From assembly GCF_000204055.1 (NCBI RefSeq), contig NW_006768770.1:598195-662194 (forward strand): a DNA stretch of 64,000 bases. Direction: 5' to 3'. The position numbers and the translations under genes are program-made. Positions within the stretch are counted from its first letter, which is position 1. Each line of letters begins with the position of its first letter. The DNA is from Melampsora larici-populina 98AG31 (lineage: Eukaryota > Basidiomycota > Pucciniomycetes > Pucciniales > Melampsoraceae). Under the pieces are notes generated by a model. The model was not told where the DNA came from, made no database searches, and worked only from the letters and a program-made list of their open reading frames with translations. Positions 23,416 to 33,971 of the stretch are shown here, one piece after another.

Positions 23416-25134
23416 ATGTTATCAGACCCTGTCTTCACTTCTATCAACGCTAATCTCTACCACCCCGATCATGTACTCAAACATCCTGACTTTAAAATCC
23501 TCAAAGCAGATGAAGTTAAACACGTCTCTCCTTCAACTAACATTGCGTGCTTTTACAATGACAAGAAACAGGTTTGTCTCTTCCTTCTACTTATCTCTCT
23601 ATGATCATCAAAGTACCTTACTAATCTCGATCATGTTTTGACTCTTAGATTCATATGGTACAGAAACCTATGCCAGAAGTTCATCCTGGTCAAGTCTTAC
23701 TTCATGTAAGAGCCACCGGTATCTGTGGATCTGATGTTCATTTCTGGAAACACTCCCGAGTTTGTCTCACATCTCTACAAACTATAATTCATCGTCAGTT
23801 CTCATGTCTAATTTTATCAACGCTGCGTGTTGTGTTTTGGATTAGGTTGGTGACACCATGGTTGTAAAAGATGAGGTAAGCAACCTTTTTCAAATTCTTT
23901 CTACACCCAAGTTGAGACGTAAACTTATCATTTTCAATTTCTATCTTCAGTGCGGTGGTGGTCATGAATCAGCCGGTGAAGTTATCCAGGTTGGAGAAGG
24001 TGTCACTCACCTCAAAGTCGGTACGTTGAAAAGTCCCTATTGAATTGACATCTCGTGTTCCGATGGCTCATTTTCCGGCTTTGATTATTTCCTTACCATA
24101 GGTGATCGTGTCGCGATCGAGGCTGGTATTCCATGTTCCAAGCCAACTTGTGAGATGTGCCTCACAGGTAAGAACTCTCCCTGCGCCCCTGTTTTCCTGG
24201 CAAGTTCTTGTATATTCAGAATTTCTTACCTCCTTGCTTGATTCTCAGGTCGATACAACGCTTGTCCCGATATAGTCTTTTTCTCGACTCCACCATTCCA
24301 TGGACTCCTCACTCGGTTTCACGCTCATCCAGCATGTTGGCTTCACAAACTTCCACCTTCGATTTCCTATGAAGAAGGATCATTACTCGAACCCTTGGCT
24401 GTCTCTCTGGCCGGTATTGAACGTTCTGGTCTTCGACTGGGTGACCCAGTCTTAATCTGTGGAGCTGGTCCAATCGGTCTAGTCACCCTACTCGCTTGTC
24501 GTGCAGCAGGTGCATCACCCATTGCGATCACCGATCTTTCCGATGACCGTCTCAACTTTGCTAAACAACTCGTCCCAACTGTCAAGACTGTCAAAGTTGG
24601 TCGATCTTCAACTTCAAAAGAGGTTGCAGATCAAGTAGTAGAAGTTATGGGTTTAAAGCCCTCAATCGCCATTGAATGCAGTGGATTTGAATCCTCGATC
24701 AATGCAGCTATCTTTGTGCGTAACAATCTCGATCCGAACCATGCATCATTTCTTGAATTACTCACGCTGCATCGTATTTGCTCTTCCAGAGTATGAAATT
24801 CGGTGGTAAAGTGTTTGTGATTGGAGTAGGAAAGGATGAACAAGTTTACCCATTCATGCACATGAGTGCCAACGAGATCGACTTACAATTCCAGTACGTT
24901 GAGGAGGTGATCTGTTTTGTCAACAACAGAGACTGACTCTTTTCTTTCTTTCTTTTCTCTAGATTCCGATACGCAAACCAATACCCAAAAGCCATCAGGT
25001 TATTGGAAGATGGTCTGATCGATCTCAAACCATTGGTCACTCACCGTTTTGCACTAGAAAAGGCTGTGGAAGCATTTGAAACTGCAGCAGATATCAAATC
25101 AGGTTCAATCAAAGTTCAAATTCTCGATCTTTGA
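23416..25134 (+). CDS. Zinc-dependent polyol dehydrogenase (L-arabinitol 4-/xylitol/sorbitol dehydrogenase-like, MDR family)
   Basis: Eight exons: 23416-23571, 23649-23759, 23846-23875, 23951-24020, 24102-24167, 24249-24715, 24790-24893 and 24963-25134. All introns are GT-AG and the product is about 391 aa, normal for the family. Catalytic zinc ligands are visible in [11 protein letters not shown] (Cys) and [10 protein letters not shown] (His-Glu). The structural zinc site is [15 protein letters not shown] (four Cys). The nucleotide fold has GAGPIGL, and Asp in AITDLSDDR favours NAD over NADP. These enzymes interconvert sugar alcohols and ketoses in the cytosol. Rusts accumulate mannitol and arabitol, so a role in polyol storage or pentose use fits, but the exact substrate cannot be read from the sequence. 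Exon 3 is only 30 nt. Confidence 0.9.
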
Positions 25135-26486
25135 TCCCCCCAAACGCTTTCAATCTTTAATGTTTCCGGTAAAAGGACAATCGAATGAATAAACTCTCCC
25201 AACCTGAAGGAAAATTGTGACATTACAATGTTTTTGGTTCTTTTTTTGTCGTTGGTTTGAAGATTTTTTATCTTTTGTTTACCTTAATTTTTGAATCTTC
25301 CTTTTAATCGAACCTCGCAATCAAAAATCTCAAATTGTATTAAACTTTTCAATTCCGTTTGTTTTTTTCCATCTCTCTAGTCTTGGCTAGTATTCTCAGT
25401 CTCAAGAATCAGTTTTCTTCGGTTTCATCTACTTGTATTTCTAAGATGAATGAATCCTACCTTGAAAGATTCGTAGTAGTGCTTTCAAAAGAACAATAAT
25501 AATAAGCAATTTTGGGTATCGTGTTTTCAAATTCAGCGCCAAATTCTTCCAAAATCACTGTTCCACTTTCGAAAGGCCTTTCAACATGTGCTCTGCCTCC
25601 GGTCCTGTATACCTTTTCTCATCATTCTTATTGTAGTCTGTCGCTGTCACTCAGACGAAGAAGTCTCAGAAATTGAAGTTCTTAGTTACGGGCAAAAAAA
25701 TGTTATTTTAAGCATGGAGATAAAGAACAATAGTTCTTGGTCACTGCGCGCAAGAGCGATGTGAACTTCTAGTCCTCATTGTTCTATCACAAATATAATG
25801 ACATCTTCGAAATGATCATGAACGAATAAAGCCTTGGATTCGAGTTTTGATTTTCTGGCCCCCATCCACTGATGCATCTACTTTAACACCTGAAACATAC
25901 ATTCAAAGACCTGCACAATGACAAGTGTAAGCTCAAGTGTCAATTGTTTTTCTTCAAAAAAGGGATGAAATTTTAATAGGATTCATTGTATGCAAGATTA
26001 ATTACAAAATGTTAACAATTCCAAAAAACCAAAGAAAAAAAACAGACATAAAATTAAACATTTTGCAAAAGAGAAAAAAATGACCAGCATGAGAAAAACA
26101 AAACATACTGTAATTGATTTCTTGATTTAAAAATTGCAAAAAAAACAGATAAGAAAAAAAAACTATTCTAGAGAATTTAAAAGGTAAGAGAGAGAAAGAG
26201 AGAGAAAAAGAACCATGCTCAAAAGCTTGAATAGAAAAAAAGAAAAAGTCTAATTGAAAGATAAGAAAAAGATGGTTTCTATTCCAGAAGAGTGATAAAG
26301 AATGAAAAAAGAAAAAAAAAGATATTGATGCGTACAAAAATCTATTACAAAACAAAAAAAAATCAAAGAACAATCCAAGTAGAACGAACCCACACTTCAA
26401 CCAAAAAGAAAGAAACCAAGTCATAATTTCAGTTTACGATGCATTCCAAGTTTTCAAAAAGTGATTAGGTTTTTCTGGAATTTGGT
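25135..26486. other. Convergent intergenic region
   Basis: 3' flanks of two converging genes. 25980-26440 is extremely A-rich on the plus strand and gives false frames of Phe/Leu on the minus strand. No gene was supported. Confidence 0.5.
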
Positions 26487-28532
26487 TTAAACTTCATGAT
26501 GATTATGATCTTTAGAAACAGATGAATAAGTATGTTGATGATGTAAATGATGTGCTTCTTTAGTCTGATCGAAATCTTCAGATCCATCATCAAATTCATC
26601 TTCATCAGATCTACGTTCTAATGGAACTTTAGGTAAAGCGAATTCGGCTAATCCTCCTCCCACATGTCTCAGACCTCTACCTAATCCAAACTAAAGTTCC
26701 CCCCAAGAAAAAAACAAACGTTAGTCAATCTAAAGAAAGCAATTAGAGCACATGAAAAGAGAACTTACAGCTGCTTGGAAATCGAGGGCATGACCTTGTT
26801 GTTGTGTACTAGGTGATCTTGTGTAGGCTTTTCCTCTCCATCTATCAATAAAGAAACGAATAGAAGAAGTAATATCATAAAGAAAATCACGATAACTATA
26901 CAAAGTATCGTAAAAAAAGGAGATCAATACTTGCTTCGAAAAAAAGATGAGGATTGAACAGAGCAAAAACGGTAAACAAACTCTTGTGAGTGAGCAAAAC
27001 TAGACCAAAATGGTGTTTTATCCTTTCCAGAACCTTTAATAACAATTGCATATTCTGTATAAGGACTAATTCGATTACAAAAGCCAATTATCAGATTGAT
27101 CATGAGAAATGATAAAAAGAGACATCGAAAGACTTACAAAGCAAAGAGTTGAACGATACTAACGATAGCCATCTCGATCGTCACACAAAGTGCATTCAGT
27201 CCATCTGCAATATTATCAGATGTCCAAGACCTTGTAGCTTTAATGTAACCAAGTCCACTAAGAACCGAGAAAACAAAAGTTTGATAAAAGACCAAGAAGA
27301 TAGCCACTCTAAGAGATTCAAAACGTTTGATTAGATATGATACTGATGAGGAAGGAGTTTGAGGTTTGGTAAGTAACTCAACTTGATAGATAAAAACTTC
27401 ATCATTGGTCTATGGCCTGCTAGATCATCTGCTACTAGATGGTAAAACAAAAGTAACCCATAAAGTGCAACAGATACAGATATGAAGGTGATAACTGTAA
27501 GCCAAACCTATTAAACAAACACAACCAAAACCCCCCAAGAAAAGCAAAAGAAGATAAATCAGTCAACCGAATCAATTCAAGAGAACTGACTATATGAAAG
27601 AAAACTTACATTAGCAAAACGATAATCATAAGAAGCACCACAGAAGACATCAAAACTATTAGTAATAATCGAAACGAGTGAAATGATCGGTCTTAAGATC
27701 ACATATTGCATCACACTCCATTTGACAGCAAACAGAAAGTAAGGTTTAGAAGGTCTAAAATACCAACAACAGAACGGAAAAGAAAGTTTAGTTTTCTCTT
27801 TACGTGTCATCACTTCACGTTGTTCTAAGGGTGAACGTCCAACATAAAGTAAACATAAAATCAAAAATGAAGCTAAGACGAATGCTTCGTAACAGTCTCG
27901 GATGATCCCAAATGATATGTATTCTTTGTAGTATCGGTAACCGAAGAAAGAGATTATCGAATATAATGGTGCCATTAGTAAGATTCGAACGATTTGTCTT
28001 TGTTCTAATGGTTTTTGATAATGTGTACAATGTAAGCTATTAATTTGATAAAAAAAATCGAGAATCAAGAACGAAAGAAGGTATTAGTGTATATTAAAGG
28101 TAAAAGAGAAATTGAGAAAGGGAAAGAACTCAACAAGATATTGGTAAAGCTTAGAAGTGTTGCCAATAGAGCAGCTCCACCTGCAATAGTCTTTGATCGG
28201 CAAAAATCAAATCAAATCAGAAACTTGTTCATTGACCCTAATCTTTGAAAAAGTCATATATTTACCCAACCAATATGATGTTTATCCCATTGAATATGTA
28301 GACTCTAAAAAGTTAAAGTAAACCAACATAAAATCAAAGATTAGGTTCATCCGTTGAATGAATGTTTCATTGGTCAAGATCAAGAAGAGAATGGCCGACA
28401 AACCTGATCAAAGTATCCATCGTGTGATTCTTCTAATGGAGCTTCTTCAGGACAAGTAAGAGCGAGTGTGTAAGAGATTGAGGTTGAGACAATGAGAGTG
28501 ATAAGAGTGATAAGTCGAGTAGAGAGTGTCAT
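26487..28532 (-). CDS. Organic solute transporter alpha / TMEM184 (DUF300) family membrane protein
   Basis: About nine exons. Exon 1 (28532-28404) encodes a signal-anchor start, MTLSTRLITLITLIVSTSIS. Exon 2 is 28304-28266, exon 3 28190-28135 and exon 4 28036-27610. Diagnostic blocks of the family are HHIGWTIAGGAALLATLLSF, KPLEQRQIVRILLMAPLYS, RDCYEAFVLASFLILCLLYVG and PSKPYFLFAVKWSVMQYVILRP. Later exons give VWLTVITFISVSVALYGLLLFY and FYQTFVFSVLSGLGYI, so six or seven transmembrane helices are expected. The tail is acidic and ends HHLHHQHTYSSVSKDHNHHEV at 26487. Fungal members sit in vacuolar or other internal membranes, and transport activity is not established for them. Two introns near exon 3 use weaker sites (acceptor CAAAG, donor GTTGAG). 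Confidence 0.88.
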
Positions 28533-29211
28533 AGTGAATAAGTAGGTTCGCTTGGGGGTTTTCGTTTGGCGGTTCCTTGTAGGTCTTTGGTCGTTGTAAA
28601 TTCGATAGTTTTAAGATGTTTTGATAAATCGATGTTGAAGGAGATCAGTTGATAAAATTAATCAAGTTTTTCAACATAAAGGCTTCAAGTTTTGAAAAGT
28701 ATAAAGCCTGATGATCATGAACTCTTCAAATACGAACTCAAAGCTCAATCAAAAGATAACAAAAATGAGTTTCTGTTGTTTGTAAGGATCAAATCAAATA
28801 ACTTGTTTTTTCTACAAATTTGATACACAAATCTCGTTAATGGCGGGTCAAAGGTTTAGCGAAAAAAAAAATACGTGTTTGTGTGTGAATTGAATGAAAT
28901 GAGTAGAAGAAAGTAGAAAGTTCAATCAATGGAACTAAAAAGTTTGGTTATTGATTTGAATTTTAAACTGAGCTTGCTGCTTTACACAAAAAAGAACTAG
29001 GGTGTAGTCCAAATTATCAGTGGCTTTGAATCGATTGGTTCATTTTCTCACAACCTTTGGTTCTCTTTTCCCAAAATAGTTCAATTTCTTCACATTTACA
29101 TAAAATGAAAAATTAACAATGAAAAAAACCCAGAACTCCGGATCGTCCTGCAATGATAATCCTCTGAAGTAATTTGGACCGAACAAAAGTCATGATCTAC
29201 AAAAGGTTTTG
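28533..29211. other. Upstream region of the TMEM184-like gene
   Basis: No ORF supported. Short A/T tracts are present. It presumably contains the promoter of the minus-strand gene. Confidence 0.45.
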
Positions 29212-29815
29212 GAGGTAAACTGCTACAAAAAGTGGGCTGAAGTGAATTTTTGTCTGAGCTTGTCCGAATCTTTGCAGGAATATTTGGATGATTTCATGCT
29301 TTGGACGATTTGCCAAATGTTTTTTCGCTATAAATTTGCACATTTTTCAGCTTACCAGATTAAAGGCAATGCATCTGTGCAGCAATTCAAAAGGATGCCT
29401 CAAGGAATAGGATTGATAAGGATTGATATACCTGATTCCAAATATCTCAGTGCGTCAAAACTTATGCCAACACATGAATTTTGACTTACTGAATATGAAC
29501 CAAATAGAAGTCAATCAAGATCAACCATATATTTTTGAGGATAACTGCTACAAAAAGTCGGCTGAAGTAATTTTTTGGTCTGGATTTGTTTGAAGATATT
29601 TTTGTGCTGGAGGAATGAATGTTTTGATTTTCTGGATGATTTTCCAAGTATTTTATGATGGAAATTTGCACATCTTTCATCTTACCTGACTGAAGACGAT
29701 GCTTCTAATGCAGCAATTCAAAAGGATGTCTCAAGGGATGAGATTGATATTTATACCTGATTCCAAGTATCTCAGTGCCTCAAAAAATCTGCCAACACAT
29801 GACTTTTGACTTACC
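29212..29815. repeat. Tandem duplication, period 325 bp
   Basis: Two head-to-tail copies, about 29212-29490 and 29537-29815. Anchors GAGG..AACTGCTACAAAAAGT at the start and TTTTGACTTAC at the end are both 325 bp apart. Shared internal words include GCAGCAATTCAAAAGGATG and CTGATTCCAA. The copies differ at many positions, so the duplication is not recent. It is non-coding. Confidence 0.85.
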
Positions 29816-30094
29816 ATGAAGCATCCAAAAGTCCTCCAGATTTATAAAGACTCAAATGTGACTTTGAAACCCAAAGATGTTCAAGCAATAATCCTACAAA
29901 ATCATGGTACATACTCATCAAATTTAGGTATCCTTTTCAAAGAGAAGCTTTACATACATTTATATGCTCATCATGTTGGTATTGGTCATAAGTTTTTCAA
30001 AGCACATCAACATACCCAAGTAACACAAGGTCTTTGTTTCAAGAATCCTCCTGTGTCAGTCAAGTGTGATTATCTTTGACTCTTTTAGCTCAAG

Positions 30095-30335
30095 AAATCC
30101 TCAAGACTCGCAGAGGGCGCAAGAGTTCACAGCCACAGCCTAATACATGTGTTTCTAGTGTTACAGTGTGCAAAAGTGCTCGAGTGAAGATCCCAGTTCC
30201 TGCTCCAAGATCAACTAAAGTAGCATCATGATCAGGTATGTGAATGACCAAAGATTTGATTGATTGATTGAAGTGGATAAGTTGGTCTAGCTTGATTGTA
30301 AAGAGCTGAGGCTAGATTTTGACAAATGTAGAAAT
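30095..30335 (-). pseudogene. Class I SAM-dependent methyltransferase remnant, frameshifted
   Basis: The minus strand reads LASALYNQARPTYPLQS and, in another frame, IPDHDATLVDLGAGTGIFTRALLH. YNQARPTYP and DLGAGTG (SAM-binding motif I) are hallmarks of methyltransferase domain 11 proteins and belong 25-30 residues apart, as here. The frame changes exactly at a short AATC repeat (plus strand 30257-30271, TTGATTGATTGATTG). Removing one 4-bp unit would restore the frame. After motif I the similarity stops (LETHVLGCGC..), so the rest of the domain is lost. This is a relic rather than a gene. Confidence 0.65.
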
Positions 30336-30613
30336 CTTGGTGTGAGGCAACTGAGATTGCTGGGTTTTGTATAAGACATCAGAAGAGGGAGAGAGCTTAA
30401 ATCACCTGATTTTGGAAATGCTTCGTTGACAAGTTCTTGATGATTTGAAGGATATTGAGGGGTTCGACCTTACATCATCCTAGCATTCTATAAGCATATT
30501 GGCTTAAGTCAATTCTCAAGCATTTTTGTTTCAACAGTTTCACCACTTTTAATTTCCACAATACCCTTCAGAACATTCATATTTCTTACTATTTCTCAAT
30601 CATTGAGAAATCA

Positions 30614-31655
30614 ATGGCTACCTCATCATCCGCCATGGGCATGGGCGTGACTACTCTAAAATCAGTCTTACGCAAACAAATCCGAACCAATTTATCACAA
30701 TTAGATGAAACTTCAATCATTCAACAATGTCGGTAACGGTTCCCAAGCCTTTTCCATTTCAATCTAACTATTTCTTATCACAAGCTAATCTTCAGATCGT
30801 TTTTTGTTCTTGGTATCTGCATTTCCTGTTTTTTTTTTTTTTCTTTTTGTTTTCCGATATTGAATAGCTAAATCAGTTTGTAAGATTATAAAAGAATCAA
30901 ATTGGTATACCTCATCTAAAAAAATTGGTTGTTATCTTTCCATGAAAAATGGTGAATTAAGAACCGATGAAATAATTTTAGATGCATTCTCTTCAGGTTC
31001 ATGTCTCATTTTCCTCAATTCTCTCTCAAACTTTCATGTGTGACTCATTTCTTAAATCTGATGGAATCTCAATGATGAATTTTTTAGGTAAAGAAGTTTA
31101 TATTCCATATTGTTCTTCGAAAACCGAAATGAGAATGTTAAGATTAGAAAACCAAAGTGGATTTTCAAATCTATTGATCAATCGATGGGGAGTTCGAGAA
31201 TATTTACCTAGTCAGGTTTCTACTTTTGGTATACAATTATTACTATCCTTGTCTTTGATTTCTTTCATTTTATTAATCACCTTATATTCTTTTTCATTCT
31301 GTTCAGAATCGGTCGATGAATCACTAGATTTACTTCTGATGCCAGGTAAACTATAAACAAACCATTAAAATAGAATTGTGACTGACGAGATACTTTCTCT
31401 TTGATTTCAGGTCTTGGCTTCGATCGATCAGGTGGAAGACTTGGTCATGGTCGTGGATACTATGATCGTTATCTTTCTAAACTCAAAGCAAGTTCTAATG
31501 ATTCCCAAACACCAATGCCATTACTAGTTGGCTTAGGACTAACTGAACAAATCTTACCTATCGGTCTTGAGCTACCGACTTGTGAAACTGATCATAATCT
31601 CGATTTGTTGGTTGGACCAGAGGGACTGATCAAGTTTTCTACTTTTTCCTCATGA
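30614..31655 (+). CDS. FAU1: 5-formyltetrahydrofolate cyclo-ligase (methenyl-THF synthetase)
   Basis: Five exons: 30614-30728, 30868-30996, 31088-31228, 31307-31345 and 31411-31655. The total divides by three and encodes about 222 aa, the usual size. The signature is [27 protein letters not shown] near the C terminus. The N-terminal half has SVLRKQIR, SKKIGCYLSMKNGELRTDEII and VYIPYC. The enzyme uses ATP to convert 5-formyl-THF to 5,10-methenyl-THF in one-carbon metabolism. The first intron is odd. The strong donor GTAACG at 30733 would put a stop directly after the join with the only usable acceptor (30867), whereas a weak donor GTCGGT at 30729 keeps the frame. Intron 3 is assigned to the donor GTATAC at 31229 for the same reason. 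Confidence 0.92.
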
Positions 31656-32227
31656 TCATCTCTTGTCATTCTAAAAGAAATTTCTTTCAACTTTGGCTAA
31701 CCATTAGACTCCTTGTGCCGATTCCCTCACATAACTTTGATGGCATTAGCTGCTCAAAAGAATCTCAAGATTGCCACTGTTCAATATTGATGATCTATTT
31801 GCATCTAGGCAAAAGTCGTCTCAATACATTACAAAGTTGTGCTCCAGTTTGAAAGGCCCGTGAATGTCAGTGAAGAGAGGAAAGGGTATCGTTACACAGC
31901 TTAGGATTATGTTATCAGGTGCGAAGGTACGAGCTCCCCGATTCTTATACACTGTTTACCACCCAACAAAAGACCATCTTAAGGCAGGGATCAAACTGTG
32001 ATGACGTAAGTGATGGATGATAGTCAGATTGAAGATGTCGAAGGGAGCTTCATCGGTCAAGTTGGTGCAATCGATCGAGTTCTTTGCCTTGAACCGGGCC
32101 TAAAGATAATCTCAATACAATATGGCCCTCAGTTCCAAAATGGACAAAAAAAAGTCTTGCAAAAGTTAAAACCACAAGATTGTATTACCAAAAAAAAAGT
32201 CGTTGTTGTTTATCAAGTTCATCAATC
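31656..32227. other. Convergent intergenic region
   Basis: 3' flanks of the cyclo-ligase gene and of the small minus-strand gene ending at 32228. An open plus-strand frame at 32010-32264 overlaps the neighbour's last exon and has no protein-like features. Confidence 0.5.
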
Positions 32228-32918
32228 TAAGCTAACATTGTATTATCTCGAATCGAATCTCTAATATGCTGTGCTTCTTGATACTGTCTAACCTCTTCTC
32301 TCTTGATCTTTAACATTTCACCTAACACAAACAAAAGAAACCCCCAAAGCATCTCATGAGTTTTAATGATTTCAAATCGGTTTATAAGATATATTTTCTT
32401 GAAAGATTTGAATGTATGACATACGTTGACGTTCTTTAAGACCATGAAAGTAATAACCAAGCGAACCAAATACACCAGCAGCAACAAAATGACCACCAAG
32501 ATCTAAGAAAACCCCAATCATTCATTCATTTTGAAGAAGTTGATAATTAGTATCTATATAGATCATAAACCATATAGATTTCTTAGTTACTCACTTTCGA
32601 ATAAACCTCTTCGCATCACACCAAGTTGATAAACTCGTACTCCAAACCCAACAGTTGCCCAACCAGCAGTATAAGTTAATAGACCCATTCCTGCTCCTTG
32701 GAAGATTCTTTAAACCGATATGATATGAATGAGATTGGAAGTTGGATGTGTAGTTGGTTTGGTATTGAAAGTTGATTGTTGATTGGTTCTTGAAAGGTGG
32801 ATTCGGTCTTCTCGAATTCGATATGTAAACCCGTAGTGAGCCGTTCGAAATATGCATATATCAAGAAGTAAACTGGAAATACCTTTCTAATACCATACTT
32901 AGCTTCTGAATAACCCAT
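32228..32918 (-). CDS. Small protein with two hydrophobic helices, possibly mitochondrial
   Basis: Four short exons on the minus strand. They read MGYSEAKYG(..), then AGMGLLTYTAGWATVGFGVRVYQLGVMRRGLFE, then LGGHFVAAGVFGSLGYYFHGLKERQ, then EMLKIKREEVRQYQEAQHIRDSIRDNTMLA, with the stop at 32228-32230. The total is about 105 aa. Two Gly-rich helices followed by a charged C-terminal helix resemble small accessory subunits of inner mitochondrial membrane complexes, but I cannot name the family. The junction of exons 1 and 2 is uncertain: a donor after KYG with an acceptor before AGMG keeps the frame, while the donor after GIRK does not. Confidence 0.55.
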
Positions 32919-33970
32919 GATTCAACATCACAACCTCCAAAATTCTGACTCCTCAAATCAATCCTAGCTTAAGCTCAAATCCAAACTACAAAATATCTTT
33001 CTTGCAATCTCTTGACTTCCTCCTGGTACATAAATATCATAAGACAAATCTACTGAATGGTTTGGTCACAGGAACGCAAGTTTCATTTCTCATATGTTCA
33101 CTTTAAAACCAAAGCTCAAACTCCATTCAAACAAAATGTTTTCATAGAATTTGCTTATCTTATTCCGAAAGAAAAAACAAAGCTTATTGAATGGAGGAAA
33201 TGGCTCGCTATTTAGAACATGATGATCAGATTCAAGTGAGCAGAAAGAACCTGAACTAGAAATCTCATTGTATATACCATTTTGATCAAAAGAAAAGTTT
33301 AATACGGTCGTTATACATACCTCACAAAACTCACGTCTCACTGCTCAAGAGCCGTCAAACCAAATCAAAACCTCATCCCAAAAGAATTCCAATCAACAAA
33401 CCACAAACCTACAAATCAAACCCATAAACCAACCCAAAAACTTCTCAAAAATACCCTAGAAACTTACAAACTCTCATGCCGGTGTGTTTATAAAAAAAAT
33501 CTCAAAACTCTTTTAAACAAATTTCATAATTCAACCAAAACCAAAGAAAATGATGATCAAGTTCAAAACACCAAAAACCCCATGACCATCCCTCTGGAAA
33601 GAAAAAAAAAACACAGATCAATCAAAAACAAACACATACATTCTTCACAGAATTCACAGACCAAAACCAAAACCAAAGAAGAAACCCATACAAAGAATCA
33701 AAACAAAAAAGTGATATATATGTATAAAATAAAATAAAAAAGAAACGGTTATGTAAAAAGAAAACCGAAGGATTTTATTTCTTTTTGGGGAGGTGTTGCT
33801 TTTAAAGTCATCAGAAATTTTCAATAGCATCTACCCCTATGTATGTATGTATGTAGTTCAAATTTTATAGAAACCCAAAACAAATGTAAAATGAGTTCTT
33901 ATCAACTACTACTACTACTACTGATCAATTTTCCATCTTTTTCTTGATTCCTTTGGTTTGAAAGATCGTT
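32919..33970. other. Intergenic, AT-rich, with two simple repeats
   Basis: Upstream side of the small membrane-protein gene and 3' flank of the TFIIS gene. Simple repeats are (GTAT)n at 33838-33854 and (ACT)n at 33905-33922. No ORF supported. Confidence 0.55.
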
Positions 33971-33971
33971 T

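Noticed and set aside
26002..26424. Minus-strand Phe-rich ORF of 140 residues
   Set aside because: Pure product of an A-rich 3' region behind the TMEM184-like gene.
32010..32264. Plus-strand ORF of 84 residues
   Set aside because: Overlaps the last exon of the minus-strand gene and shows no protein-like conservation.
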